Counted from the stretch's first letter, positions 44,449 through 53,442 are shown. The stretch is 64,000 nt of DNA from Bacillus sp. DNRA2 (GCF_012843265.1 NZ_JABAIT010000004.1:150980-214979), one strand, 5' to 3'. A program made the numbers and translations. Notes: a model not told the origin generated them from the sequence alone.

Positions 44449-45420
44449 ATGAATGCAACCAATGAAACTGCAAAAGCAGGCAAAGGGAATTTTTTAAATA
44501 CAATGACACAAAAGCTGGGGCCTTTACTCGGACTTATCATCTTATTTGTTATTGTTTCAGTGTTAAACCCAAGTTTCTTAGAGCCTTTAAACATATTAAA
44601 CCTTTTGCGACAAGTAGCTATTAATGCCCTGATTGCGTTTGGGATGACATTTGTTATTTTAACCGGAGGAATTGATCTATCAGTAGGGGCTATTCTTGCT
44701 CTATCAAGTGCTTTAACTGCGGGTATGATTGTGTCTGGCCTTGACCCAATCTTGGCGATTATCGTCGGCTGTTTATTAGGTGGAATCATGGGAATGGTTA
44801 ATGGACTCATGATTACAAAAGGAAAAATGGCACCATTCATTGCAACATTGGCAACAATGACTGTTTTTAGAGGTTTGACTCTTGTTTATACAGATGGAAA
44901 TCCAATTACTGGACTTGGTGATAACTATTTATTCCAACTATTTGGACGAGGATATTTTTTAGGAATACCGGTTCCTGCTATTACTATGATTATTATGTTT
45001 GTACTGTTGTATATTATTCTCCATAAAACACCATTTGGTCGGAAAACTTATGCAATTGGTGGTAACGAAAAAGCGGCAATCATTTCAGGTATTAAGGTGC
45101 CAAATGTTAAGGTAATGATTTATGGTCTATCCGGTTTACTAGCTGCCTTAGCAGGAGCCATTTTAACCTCACGATTGAATTCCGCCCAACCAACAGCGGG
45201 TACATCTTATGAATTGGATGCGATTGCTGCGGTAGTTTTAGGCGGGACAAGCTTATCCGGCGGGAAGGGCAGGATATTTGGAACACTAATTGGTGCCTTA
45301 ATTATTGGTACGTTAAACAACGGCTTGAATCTTCTGGGTGTATCTTCATTTTATCAAATGGTAGTAAAAGGGATTGTTATTGCGATTGCTGTATTACTTG
45401 ACCGGAAGAAATCGGCATAA
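44449..45420 (+). CDS. rbsC: Ribose ABC transporter permease
   Basis: Membrane channel subunit of 323 aa with about nine to ten helices. Family marks are FGMTFVILTGGIDLSVGAIL and the cytoplasmic loop GGNEKAAIISGIKVPNVKV, then DAIAAVVLGGTSLSGGKG. It starts 1 bp after the rbsA stop, with GGGAGG as RBS. Confidence 0.95.
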   Translation: MNATNETAKAGKGNFLNTMTQKLGPLLGLIILFVIVSVLNPSFLEPLNILNLLRQVAINALIAFGMTFVILTGGIDLSVGAILALSSALTAGMIVSGLDPILAIIVGCLLGGIMGMVNGLMITKGKMAPFIATLATMTVFRGLTLVYTDGNPITGLGDNYLFQLFGRGYFLGIPVPAITMIIMFVLLYIILHKTPFGRKTYAIGGNEKAAIISGIKVPNVKVMIYGLSGLLAALAGAILTSRLNSAQPTAGTSYELDAIAAVVLGGTSLSGGKGRIFGTLIGALIIGTLNNGLNLLGVSSFYQMVVKGIVIAIAVLLDRKKSA

Positions 45421-45434
45421 GGAGCGAATTTTTT

Positions 45435-46352
45435 ATGAAAAAATTAGCTGTATTATTCATATCACTGTCACTATTGTTTTTGGGTGCTTGTTCCATGCAG
45501 CCGCCTGAATGGGCAAAACCAGCGGAAAAAGACGATTTGAAAGATATTAAGATTGGCTTATCTGTTTCAACTTTAAATAATCCATTCTTCGTTTCGCTTA
45601 GAGATGGTGTTAAAAAGGAAGCAAAAGCCTTAGGAGTACAAATAAAAGTTGTCGATGCGCAAAACGACACCGCAAAGCAAATTAACGATGTTGAGGATTT
45701 AATTCAGCAGGGTGTCGACATCCTATTAATCAACCCTACTGATTCAGCAGCTATCTCCACAGCGGTTCAATCTGCAAACAACATTGGAATCCCAGTCGTT
45801 ACGCTTGACCGTTCTGCTGAAAAAGGGAAAGTTGCAACGTTAGTGGCCTCAGATAACATTAAGGGTGGAGAAATGGCCGCAGAATACATTGTAAAGATGC
45901 TGGGCGAAAATGTCCAGGTAGCTGAACTTGAAGGTGTTCCAGGTGCTTCTGCAACACGTGAAAGAGGTAAGGGTTTCCATAATATCGCCGATAAGAAATT
46001 AAATGTGACAGCAAAACAATCTGCCGATTTCGATCGCACCAAGGGATTAACCGTGATGGAAAACCTGCTTCAATCAAACCCAGATATTAAGGCGGTTTTT
46101 GCTCATAATGATGAGATGGCATTGGGAGCAATTGAGGCCATCAATAGTTCGGGTAAAGATATCATGGTCATTGGTTTTGATGGAAATGATGATGCTTTAA
46201 ATGCGATTAAAGCAGGAAAAATGGAAGCTACGGTTGCGCAGCAACCAGAGTTAATCGGTAAGCTTGCAGTAGACGCAGGCATCGACGTTCTTCAAGGAAA
46301 GAAAGTTGCAAAAAACATTCCTGCTCCACTTAAGTTAGTAGTAAAAGAATAA
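45435..46352 (+). CDS. rbsB: Ribose-binding lipoprotein
   Basis: Extracellular receptor of 305 aa. Lipoprotein signal with lipobox LFLGACSM, then a periplasmic-binding fold starting IKIGLSVSTLNNPFFVSLRD. Ligand-contact regions are INPTDSAAI, VTLDRSAE and FAHNDEMALGA, as in RbsB. Last gene of the operon, followed by a terminator. Confidence 0.95.
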   Translation: MKKLAVLFISLSLLFLGACSMQPPEWAKPAEKDDLKDIKIGLSVSTLNNPFFVSLRDGVKKEAKALGVQIKVVDAQNDTAKQINDVEDLIQQGVDILLINPTDSAAISTAVQSANNIGIPVVTLDRSAEKGKVATLVASDNIKGGEMAAEYIVKMLGENVQVAELEGVPGASATRERGKGFHNIADKKLNVTAKQSADFDRTKGLTVMENLLQSNPDIKAVFAHNDEMALGAIEAINSSGKDIMVIGFDGNDDALNAIKAGKMEATVAQQPELIGKLAVDAGIDVLQGKKVAKNIPAPLKLVVKE

Positions 46353-46390
46353 GCAAGATTTTTGGATTAACATCATTATTCATGAATATG

Positions 46391-46427
46391 AACCCTTTAA
46401 GCTTTTGGGCTTGAGGGGTTTATTTTG
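46391..46427 (+). terminator. Terminator of the rbs operon
   Basis: AACCCTTTAAGC / GGCTTGAGGGGTT stem with wobble pairs, then TTATTTTG. Confidence 0.75.
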
Positions 46428-46507
46428 TTAGTGTATTTTGGTTAATGATTCTTTCTTCTCTTCTTCAAACAATCACATCTAAGTTGGAGCTGGTCCTTTC
46501 ATCTACA

Positions 46508-46729
46508 TCAATCTCCACCGCCACCTCCGTCGCAGCCACCGCTATCGGAGCTACCGTCACAGCTGCTATCAAACCAACTTCCACCAGAATCACTAGAAGA
46601 CCACCAATTACTACTTTCAGAGCTGCTACTTTTTCTATTTTTACCTTTTACATTCCCTCTTGAAGAAGCATTAGTAGCAAACACAATTATAATAATAAAA
46701 ATAATAAATAGAACTAAGCCCATTTCCAT
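46508..46729 (-). CDS. Small membrane protein with Ser/Gly/Asp-rich tail, 73 aa
   Basis: ATG 46729 is preceded by AAAGGAGG at ideal spacing. One N-terminal transmembrane segment (MEMGLVLFIIFIIIIVFATN) is followed by a low-complexity tail: SSSSESSNWWSSSDSGGSWF, then two Cys and GGGGGD at the end. Such tails occur at the ends of several Bacillus small membrane proteins (YgcG/TPM-like C-termini). The whole protein is not one I can name. Function unknown. Confidence 0.65.
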   Translation of the reverse strand: MEMGLVLFIIFIIIIVFATNASSRGNVKGKNRKSSSSESSNWWSSSDSGGSWFDSSCDGSSDSGGCDGGGGGD

Positions 46730-47022
46730 AGAACCTCCTTTGAAAAAACTATTATTATTTTCAAAAATGAAAGATATCATTAAGTCGAACTTTCTATCAT
46801 AATAAAATTATACAATGAATTTTCCTTTTATTGTAAATAATTTGCGTAATTTTGTGATTTTTCATAAAAATACTATTCATATACAGTTAGGGGAAAATAT
46901 TGTAGTACATGGATTTCCAATGAGCTAATATATTTAGTGATGGAGATAATGACAAAAATGATATTGTTAAATGAAAGATAGATAAAATACAGCATGAATC
47001 CAATAATGTGAGGTTGGTTGTG

Positions 47023-47565
47023 ATGAAATTAGGTTTTATTAGTGATACACATGGTGGTTTTGAAAATACAGTACAAGCTTTGAGTCTGCTAGAGGGATCG
47101 GAGCACATTTATCACTTGGGCGATGTTTTATACCATGGACCGCGAAATGATCTTCCTAAAACATATAATCCGAAGAAATTAGCAGAAATTCTAAGGGGAC
47201 GGACAGATATTCATTACGTCCGTGGAAATTGCGATGCAGATGTAGATGAAACTGTTACAGAACAAAATATTTCCCATAAATCCAGGATTGTTTCCTTCGA
47301 TAATATAAAATTTTATCTTGTTCATGGGTATGAAGAGACGGAGGAGCAACGGATTGAAAAGGCTAAGGAGCTTGGCTGCCAGGTTGTTGTCTCAGGTCAT
47401 ACGCATGTTAAAGTGCTTGAGGAAAAACATGGGATAATTGTGTTAAATCCAGGCAGCACGACAATCCCGAAAGATGGCTCGAGCTCCTTTGCTGTTTATG
47501 AAAATGGCCAGATAGAACTTTGGGATATAGAAAGTAAATCGCAAATAAAAGTGTTGAAATTATAA
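47023..47565 (+). CDS. yfcE: YfcE-family metallophosphoesterase
   Basis: Cytoplasmic phosphodiesterase of 180 aa. All five calcineurin-type blocks are visible: GFISDTHGG, HLGDVLYHGPR, VRGNCDAD, LVHGYE and VSGHTHVK. YfcE enzymes hydrolyse model phosphodiesters; the natural substrate is unknown. ATG 47023 follows GAGGTTGG. Single-gene unit. The 292 bp upstream, back to 46730, are AT-rich and hold no feature I can support beyond promoter-like sequence. Confidence 0.9.
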   Translation: MKLGFISDTHGGFENTVQALSLLEGSEHIYHLGDVLYHGPRNDLPKTYNPKKLAEILRGRTDIHYVRGNCDADVDETVTEQNISHKSRIVSFDNIKFYLVHGYEETEEQRIEKAKELGCQVVVSGHTHVKVLEEKHGIIVLNPGSTTIPKDGSSSFAVYENGQIELWDIESKSQIKVLKL

Positions 47566-47657
47566 GGAAGATTAGATGATACGTACCATGATGAAGAAGT
47601 CTATATCGATAATGGTATAGGCTTTTATCTGTGGGAATGTTAAACTTAGTTGTACAA

Positions 47658-47718
47658 AATTAGCTGGAGGAACTCCTTTGGATATTGTGATGACCTTTAT
47701 GATTGTGTACAGCTAATT
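47658..47718 (+). other. Inverted repeat enclosing a 12-codon mini-frame
   Basis: AATTAGCTG (47658-47666) and CAGCTAATT (47710-47718) form a 9-bp perfect inverted repeat. Between them GGAGG (47666-47670) stands 7 nt before a TTG that opens a 12-residue hydrophobic frame, MDIVMTFMIVYS, ending at 47716. The right arm of the repeat covers the stop. It could be a leader peptide for the DUF1456 gene, starting 35 bp later, or chance. Confidence 0.3.
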
Positions 47719-47750
47719 AAAAAACTAATAATAACCAGGATGAGGTTTAG

Positions 47751-48239
47751 ATGACAAATAAAGATATTTTAATTAGATTAAGATATGCATTGGATATTAA
47801 AAATACTGATATGGTTGAGATTTTTAAACTGGGTGGCATTGAGCTAACGAAAGAGGAAGTCCTCCACATCCTAAAAAAAACAGATGACGAACTTGAGGAT
47901 AATAAGAATGTCAATAACTCTACGTTAGAGTCATTTTTAAATGGTTTTATTATTTTTCATCGAGGAAAGCAGGAAACGAAGCCAGGCCAAACTGAAGGAA
48001 ACGGACTCCCATCAAAAACAAACGAATGTGTTAATAATATGCTGATTAAGAAAGTAAAAATCGCACTTTCTCTTACAAGTGAAGATATTCTTGAAATTTT
48101 AAAATCAGCGGGAGTTACTGTAACAAAAGGAGAATTAAGTGCAATTTTGCGAAAAGTGGGACATAAGAATTATAAAGAATGTGGTGATCGTTACGCCCGA
48201 AATTTCTTAAAAGGTTTAACGATAAAATATCGAAGTTAA
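47751..48239 (+). CDS. DUF1456 (YehS-like) family protein
   Basis: Soluble helical protein of 162 aa made of two similar halves. The first is NKDILIRLRYALDIKNTDMV...FKLGGIELTKEEVLHILKK and the second NNMLIKKVKIALSLTSEDIL...KSAGVTVTKGELSAILRK. Each half ends in an FLxG(F/L) motif (ESFLNGFIIF, NFLKGLTIKY). This duplication is the definition of DUF1456. No activity is known. Followed by a terminator. Confidence 0.88.
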   Translation: MTNKDILIRLRYALDIKNTDMVEIFKLGGIELTKEEVLHILKKTDDELEDNKNVNNSTLESFLNGFIIFHRGKQETKPGQTEGNGLPSKTNECVNNMLIKKVKIALSLTSEDILEILKSAGVTVTKGELSAILRKVGHKNYKECGDRYARNFLKGLTIKYRS

Positions 48240-48258
48240 TGTACCATCAGTGAATAAA

Positions 48259-48308
48259 GAGGCTGATCCTAATAAATCGTTTTTAGCGATTTTGGGGTCA
48301 GCCTTTTT
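48259..48308 (+). terminator. Terminator after the DUF1456 gene
   Basis: GGCTGATCC / GGGGTCAGCC outer stem with an inner AATCG...CGATT helix and T5 tail. Confidence 0.85.
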
Positions 48309-48481
48309 CGTGTTTAGGGCCTACAAGAGTGGAAAAATCTAGTATCCTATATTTGCCAAATATCTAACTTTGAAGTAAGGAAGTTTTTGTAATATACTCA
48401 TGTTGGGAGTAATTTTCTTTATTTTCCTAAAATAAAAACAATTCCAATACCTATAATTTGGGTCAGAAGCAGGTGATCCTG

Positions 48482-49648
48482 ATGGATCTTATTAATCGTA
48501 TTTTTCTAAAAGGTGATAAAGCACTCTATATGGAATTAAGCGCAATCAATATTAAGCGAATGATTTTCATGAGCCTAATAATGGGGTTGATTAATATTGC
48601 CCATATTATTGTATTTTGGCTTGATTTCCCGTCATCACCTAGGAATGTTGTTCAGTGGCATCAACTCATCATATTGATCCATGCATCGATGTTGGTAGTT
48701 AACGGGATTTTCTGTTTTGCATGCTTAATGATTGAAAAAAGACAAAGACAGAGAGATAAAATTGCCTTATTCGTCCAAGGGCTTTGTGTTTTTTTCAATC
48801 TTCTTTTTGGGATTTTTCTTTGTGTTAGTGATCAGCTCGTAACAACAAACATTAATCCGCTACTTGTGGCCTGTATCGGGGTTGGGGTTGTTGTGTTGAT
48901 TCCCCCTGCAATTTCAGCGGTATTTTATCTTGTGACGTTTGTGTTATTTTATTATTTGGTAACATTGACACAGCACGTTCCTGACTTACTTGAACATGTA
49001 AGGGTGAATAGTGTTACTGCAACTGGGATGGGTTTCGGGGTTTCATGGATTCTTTGGAAAAATAATGTATTAAGAGCGAAGCAACAAAAAGTTATTGAAA
49101 ACCAAAAGCGGGAGCTGGAGGAAAAGAATAAGTATCTTGAATACCTAGCAACCCGTGACCCACTAACAAAGCTGTATAATCGCGATTGCTTTAAAGAATT
49201 AGTGAATAAAGAAATTAACCGTACTAATCCCCAAAGTGAAGATGCTTGTATCGTTCTCTTGGATCTTGATTTTTTTAAAGATATCAATGATAACTTTGGG
49301 CATCCAGCTGGAGATATGGTAATTCAAGAAACAGCAAGAATTATAATTCATACTTTCAGGGATTCAGATATTACGGGGCGCCTAGGTGGAGAAGAATTTA
49401 TTATTCTGCTCCCGCAAACAGATACTCAGGCTGGAAAAGAAATTGCCGAAAAGTTAAGAAAAAATATTGAAGATTATTCATTTCAGTTTGAGGGGCATCA
49501 TATTAGCGTAACTGCCAGCAAAGGAATTGCGAGACTAAAAGATTCCTTTGAAATATGTTATCGAGAGGCTGACGAGGCTCTTTATGCTGCAAAGAAAAAT
49601 GGTAGAAACTGTGTTGAGGTGTCGAGAAGGGCATTTATTAACATTTGA
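48482..49648 (+). CDS. Membrane-bound diguanylate cyclase (GGDEF domain)
   Basis: Makes cyclic di-GMP from two GTP. The first ~200 residues of 388 hold five to six transmembrane helices forming a sensor of no recognised family. A short coiled coil (KQQKVIENQKRELEEKNKYL) leads into the GGDEF domain starting RDPLTKLYNRD. The active site is LGGEEFIIL. RDSD lies exactly five residues upstream, the inhibitory I-site RxxD, so feedback inhibition is expected. ATG 48482 follows AGCAGGTGAT. The input signal is unknown. Confidence 0.92.
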   Translation: MDLINRIFLKGDKALYMELSAINIKRMIFMSLIMGLINIAHIIVFWLDFPSSPRNVVQWHQLIILIHASMLVVNGIFCFACLMIEKRQRQRDKIALFVQGLCVFFNLLFGIFLCVSDQLVTTNINPLLVACIGVGVVVLIPPAISAVFYLVTFVLFYYLVTLTQHVPDLLEHVRVNSVTATGMGFGVSWILWKNNVLRAKQQKVIENQKRELEEKNKYLEYLATRDPLTKLYNRDCFKELVNKEINRTNPQSEDACIVLLDLDFFKDINDNFGHPAGDMVIQETARIIIHTFRDSDITGRLGGEEFIILLPQTDTQAGKEIAEKLRKNIEDYSFQFEGHHISVTASKGIARLKDSFEICYREADEALYAAKKNGRNCVEVSRRAFINI

Positions 49649-49667
49649 GGAAAATATCAATAGATGA

Positions 49668-49701
49668 GGGCGATGAAAACAAAAACCTGTTTTCATCGCC
49701 C
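49668..49701 (+). terminator. Terminator after the diguanylate cyclase gene
   Basis: GGGCGATGAAAACA / TGTTTTCATCGCCC, perfect 14-bp stem, then CTATTTATT. Confidence 0.85.
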
Positions 49702-49707
49702 TATTTA

Positions 49708-49737
49708 TTCGACAAAATTCGGGTGGTGCCTGGCACC
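49708..49737 (+). repeat. Intergenic repeat copy 1 (TTCGACAAAATTCGGG type)
   Basis: TTCGACAAAATTCGGGTGG runs into the palindrome GGTGCCTGGCACC. First of four copies within 5 kb, all on the plus strand. Confidence 0.85.
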
Positions 49738-49774
49738 CTATGTTAAAATAGTAGTTGGAGAGAGGGGATATAAT

Positions 49775-51427
49775 ATGGAATTGTTAAGCTCAATTGTAAT
49801 CATGGTTCTGGCGCTTGTTTTGACAGTGGTGCTAGGGATAGTTGGCTATCTTTTTATGTTGTATCGGAAAACCTATCGAATGGACGTCAGGCAACAGCAG
49901 CATGCAATTAGAAGAAATTATCCTGTTGTTAGTAGAATTAGATATTTTATGGAGCAAATTGCTCCGGAAATTAAGCAATATATTTTAGATGAAGACCATG
50001 AAGGGAAGCCATTTTCACGCCTTGATTTTCAACAAATTGTTAAGTTGGCGAAGTATGGAAAAAACATCATTTCATTTGGAAGTAAGCGAGATTTTGATCA
50101 GCCTAACCAATTTTATCTGCGAAATGCATTCTTTGCGAAACAGTTAACAGAATTAGAAGCAGATAATACGGAATTGGTAAAAACGAATGTCTATGTTGAG
50201 GCACCAACTGAAAAACACAATATGTTGACGCAATATCAAGAATTATTTTTTCCGAAGAATGAAAAATTCATAGAAAAAGAGATTAAACCTTGGCTTTATA
50301 AAGATGAAGAAGCCATCGTCATTGGGGAACATTCCTGTCAGGATCCGTTTGTATTGAAAAGCCCAATTGGGATGTCTGGAATGTCTTATGGAGCATTAGG
50401 TGAAAATGCAATCGAAGCGCTTGGTTTAGGACTAAAAGATGCGAAATCGTTCATGAATACTGGAGAAGGCGGCATATCTCCATATCATTTAAAAAGCGGA
50501 GTGGATATTATTGCTCAGATTGGTCCAGCGAAGTTTGGCTTTCGAAATCAGGATGGAAGCTTTTCGTGGGAGGAGCTCCATAAAAAAGCGCAAATACCTC
50601 AAGTAAAAGCATTTGAATTAAAATTGGGACAAGGGGCGAAAATCCGCGGTGGTCATCTCGAGGGATCGAAGGTTACGCCTGTAATTGCGGAAATTCGTGG
50701 CGTCGAGCCATGGAAAACGATCAATTCTGCGAACCGGTTTGATGAGTTTTATGATTTTGATTCGATGTTTGATTTTATCGAAAGAATCCGTGAAGTATCA
50801 GGGAAGCCTGTTGGAATTAAGATGGTTGTTGGCGGACATGATACGTTTGAGGAGTTTGTGCAATATATGGCTGCTCATCATCGTTTTCCGGATTATATCG
50901 CGATTGATGGAGGAGAAGGAGGAACTGGCGCGACTTACCAGGCAATGGCTGATTCCGTTGGGTTACCAATTAAGCCTGCGTTAATGATTGCTCAGGAATT
51001 GTTATTGAGTTACGGAATTCGTGAGCAACTGAAAATATTTGCAAGCGGTAAATTATTCTCCCCTGATAGAATTGCGATTGCATTAGCAATGGGGGCGGAT
51101 GTGGTAGTTGTTGCTAGAGGGCTTATGATTTCAGCTGGCTGTATTAGCGCGGGAGTTTGTGCGACTGGAAATTGCCCTGTTGGCGTGGCGACAACTAACC
51201 CAAAACTGCAAAAAGCTCTGGTCGTGGAAGAAAAGCGTTATCGGGTCACAAATTACGTGACGACGCTAAGAGAGGAGCTATTTGCCTTATCAGCATCTGC
51301 GGGGCTTACTTCACCAAGACAACTAGAGCCGAAGCATGTAGTCTATGTGGATGGTCATTTTCATGTGGTTAATCTAACGGATTTGCCAAAATATGAAACA
51401 AAGAAACAGAAAGTGCTAATTTCATAA
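49775..51427 (+). CDS. yerD: Glutamate synthase-domain (YerD-like) FMN-binding protein
   Basis: Protein of 550 aa. One N-terminal transmembrane helix (about 5-30) is followed by the FMN/[3Fe-4S] synthase domain of glutamate synthase. Marks are KSPIGMSGMSYGALGENAIE, AIDGGEGGTGATY, ASGKLFSPDRIAIALAMGAD and the Cys cluster CISAGVCATGNCPVG. The glutaminase and central domains of GltA are absent, so it is not a complete glutamate synthase. ATG 49775 is preceded by AGAGAGGGG; the longer reading would run through a terminator and a repeat. Likely a membrane-tethered flavoprotein oxidoreductase of unknown substrate. Confidence 0.88.
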   Translation: MELLSSIVIMVLALVLTVVLGIVGYLFMLYRKTYRMDVRQQQHAIRRNYPVVSRIRYFMEQIAPEIKQYILDEDHEGKPFSRLDFQQIVKLAKYGKNIISFGSKRDFDQPNQFYLRNAFFAKQLTELEADNTELVKTNVYVEAPTEKHNMLTQYQELFFPKNEKFIEKEIKPWLYKDEEAIVIGEHSCQDPFVLKSPIGMSGMSYGALGENAIEALGLGLKDAKSFMNTGEGGISPYHLKSGVDIIAQIGPAKFGFRNQDGSFSWEELHKKAQIPQVKAFELKLGQGAKIRGGHLEGSKVTPVIAEIRGVEPWKTINSANRFDEFYDFDSMFDFIERIREVSGKPVGIKMVVGGHDTFEEFVQYMAAHHRFPDYIAIDGGEGGTGATYQAMADSVGLPIKPALMIAQELLLSYGIREQLKIFASGKLFSPDRIAIALAMGADVVVVARGLMISAGCISAGVCATGNCPVGVATTNPKLQKALVVEEKRYRVTNYVTTLREELFALSASAGLTSPRQLEPKHVVYVDGHFHVVNLTDLPKYETKKQKVLIS

Positions 51428-51448
51428 CACAATTATCACAAAGATAAA

Positions 51449-51477
51449 TCGACAAAATTCGGGCGGTGCCTGGCACC
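51449..51477 (+). repeat. Intergenic repeat copy 2
   Basis: TCGACAAAATTCGGGCGG followed by GGTGCCTGGCACC, one base different from copy 1. It ends 17 bp before the next start codon. Confidence 0.85.
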
Positions 51478-51494
51478 CAGAAAGGATTGGCTGG

Positions 51495-51899
51495 ATGGAG
51501 ATTAGTTTTAGTGCACCGACAGCACAGGAATATATCTCATTACGAGATAGAGCAGGTATGTCATCAAAAACTATTAGTAAAAGTGAAATTGCGCTGAAGA
51601 ATTCACTCTTCTTAGTATCATTAAGAGAGCAGGATCAGTTGATTGGTTTTGGTAGAGTTGTTGGGGACCAAGGGATTACCTATATTGTTTCTGATATTAT
51701 GGTAGACCCTGATTATCAGCGTAGGGGATACGGAAAGTTAATCATGAAGGAAATTGATGCGTATTTAGAGGAGAATACAGATGACTCAGCATTTGTGTGT
51801 CTGATTGCTGACAAACCTGCGGATAAGCTTTACACTCAATTTGGTTTTGACTATACAGAACCTAAATCCTGTGGGATGAGAAGAATCAAACAAACATAA
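51495..51899 (+). CDS. GNAT family N-acetyltransferase, 134 aa
   Basis: Small cytoplasmic acetyltransferase. The core is IGFGRVVGDQGITYIVSDIM, then VDPDYQRRGYGKLIMKEID with the acetyl-CoA-binding Q-R-R-G-Y-G loop, and YTQFGFDYTEP near the C-terminus. Substrate not predictable. RBS is weak (AAAGGATTGG), and the start lies just behind repeat copy 2. A terminator shared with tcyP follows. Confidence 0.88.
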   Translation: MEISFSAPTAQEYISLRDRAGMSSKTISKSEIALKNSLFLVSLREQDQLIGFGRVVGDQGITYIVSDIMVDPDYQRRGYGKLIMKEIDAYLEENTDDSAFVCLIADKPADKLYTQFGFDYTEPKSCGMRRIKQT

Positions 51900-51905
51900 A
51901 TTAAA

Positions 51906-51940
51906 AAAGGGTTCTATGAAGGTTATTCATAGGACCCTTT
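51906..51940. terminator. Bidirectional terminator between the GNAT gene and tcyP
   Basis: AAAGGGTTCTATGAA / TTCATAGGACCCTTT stem with GGTTA loop. Confidence 0.85.
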
Positions 51941-51971
51941 AGTATTTAGTACTCTATATGATGATAAACTC

Positions 51972-53354
51972 TTAAGCTTCAACAATAGTTGGTTGTTGGA
52001 AAGTTTCAGTCTCCAATTCTCCTGTTACTTTACTTGTAATAACCCCTGATGTCATAGCACCACTAACATTTAAAGCAGTACGACCCATATCGATTAATGG
52101 TTCAACAGAGATGAGCAATCCAACAATGGCAATTGGTAGGTTCATAACAGATAAAACGATTAAGGCTGCAAATGTTGCTCCTCCACCGACTCCGGCAACA
52201 CCAAATGAACTAATTGCTACCACAAGGATAAGGGTTGCAATAAAGGATGGGCTGGTTGGATCGATTCCTGCAGTTGGAGCGACCATTACCGCTAACATCG
52301 CCGGATAAATTCCTGCACATCCATTTTGGCCGATTGACAGTCCAAATGAACCAGCGAAGTTTGCTATCCCTTCAGATACACCAAAATCTTTAGTTTGTGT
52401 TTTGATTGTTAATGGTAAGGTTCCAGCACTCGAGCGTGATGTAAAAGCAAATGTTAAAGTTGGTAATCCTTTTTTAACGAAATTCATTGGATTTAGTTTC
52501 ACCAATGTAATTAATAATAAATGAACAATAAACATTGCAATTAAAGCCACATATGAAGCAACAACGAACTTACCTAGTTTCATTATGGCTTCATAATCAC
52601 TTGTTGCGGCAACTTTCGTAATGATAGCCAAAATGCCATATGGTGTTAAACGAAGAATTAGCGTAACGATTCTCATGGTTATGGAGTACAAAGTATCGAT
52701 AATCTTACCAAACAGTTCTGCATGTTCAGGTTCTTTGCGTTTGACTCCAAGGAAGGCAACGCCAATAAAAGCTGCAAAGATAACCACGGCGATGGTTGAA
52801 GTTGGACGTGCACCTGTTAAATCAGAAAATGGGTTACTAGGGAACATCTGGACGATTTGCTGCGGTACTGTCATGGTTTCGACAGTGACAACTTTTTCTT
52901 CGAGTTCGGCATTCCGTGTGTTTTCTGCATCACCTGCAGTCAACTGAATACCATCTAGACCAAAACCTAAGGCAGAACCAATTCCAATTGCTGCGGAAAT
53001 GGCAGTTGTTCCAAGTAATATTCCGATAACAAGAAAACTTATTTTACCAATATTTTTAGTGAGTTTTAATTTAGTAAAAGCTCCAACGATTGAAATAAAA
53101 ACAAGCGGCATAACAATCATTTGTAATAGTTTCACATATCCTGATCCAACGATGCTAAACCAATCGATTGTTGTGGTTGTAATCTCAGATGTTGTACCAT
53201 AAAGTAGATGAATAATATATCCAAATACTAAACCTAAACCTAATGCTATGAAAACACGTTTTGAAAATGACACGTGCTTTTTTTGCATGATGAACAAACC
53301 AATCATTAATAATAATAGGATTGCAACATTCACGATGATAAGAATGGTGTTCAT
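51972..53354 (-). CDS. tcyP: L-cystine transporter TcyP (DAACS family)
   Basis: Na+- or H+-coupled cystine importer of 460 aa, the length of B. subtilis TcyP (463). The start MNTILIIVNVAILLLLMIGL, then QKKHVSFSKRVFIALGLGLV and GYVKLLQMIVMPLVFISIV agree closely with it. The glutamate-carrier-type substrate loop TSRSSAGTLPLT and GVGGGATFAALIVL are present. RBS GAGGGATG. Sulfur-starvation control is usual for this gene; see the palindrome upstream. Confidence 0.93.
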   Translation of the reverse strand: MNTILIIVNVAILLLLMIGLFIMQKKHVSFSKRVFIALGLGLVFGYIIHLLYGTTSEITTTTIDWFSIVGSGYVKLLQMIVMPLVFISIVGAFTKLKLTKNIGKISFLVIGILLGTTAISAAIGIGSALGFGLDGIQLTAGDAENTRNAELEEKVVTVETMTVPQQIVQMFPSNPFSDLTGARPTSTIAVVIFAAFIGVAFLGVKRKEPEHAELFGKIIDTLYSITMRIVTLILRLTPYGILAIITKVAATSDYEAIMKLGKFVVASYVALIAMFIVHLLLITLVKLNPMNFVKKGLPTLTFAFTSRSSAGTLPLTIKTQTKDFGVSEGIANFAGSFGLSIGQNGCAGIYPAMLAVMVAPTAGIDPTSPSFIATLILVVAISSFGVAGVGGGATFAALIVLSVMNLPIAIVGLLISVEPLIDMGRTALNVSGAMTSGVITSKVTGELETETFQQPTIVEA

Positions 53355-53402
53355 TTTATTTCATCCCTCAATTCTATTTGTTATGTTGATATAATAATAT
53401 AA

Positions 53403-53429
53403 TTAATCCTATTAGTCAAGTCGGATTAA
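53403..53429 (-). promoter_or_regulatory. Palindrome over the tcyP -35 region
   Basis: TTAATCC-N13-GGATTAA, read on either strand. The minus-strand spacer contains TTGACT, a -35-like box, upstream of an AT-rich -10 region. A sulfur regulator such as CymR is a candidate, but the sequence is not a clear CymR consensus. Confidence 0.45.
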
Positions 53430-53442
53430 AAGATTCAAAACA

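Noticed and set aside
46445..46663. 72-codon plus-strand frame rich in Thr/Ser/Ala opposite the small Ser/Gly-rich membrane gene
   Set aside because: It is the complement of low-complexity Ser/Gly codons, lacks an RBS, and the minus-strand gene has a perfect AAAGGAGG.
48458..48481. Upstream TTG start for the diguanylate cyclase
   Set aside because: It would place the AGCAGGTGAT ribosome-binding site inside the coding region. ATG 48482 is better spaced.
49664..49774. Longer N-terminus for the YerD-like protein
   Set aside because: The extra 37 codons translate a terminator hairpin and intergenic repeat copy 1. AGAGAGGGG directly precedes ATG 49775.
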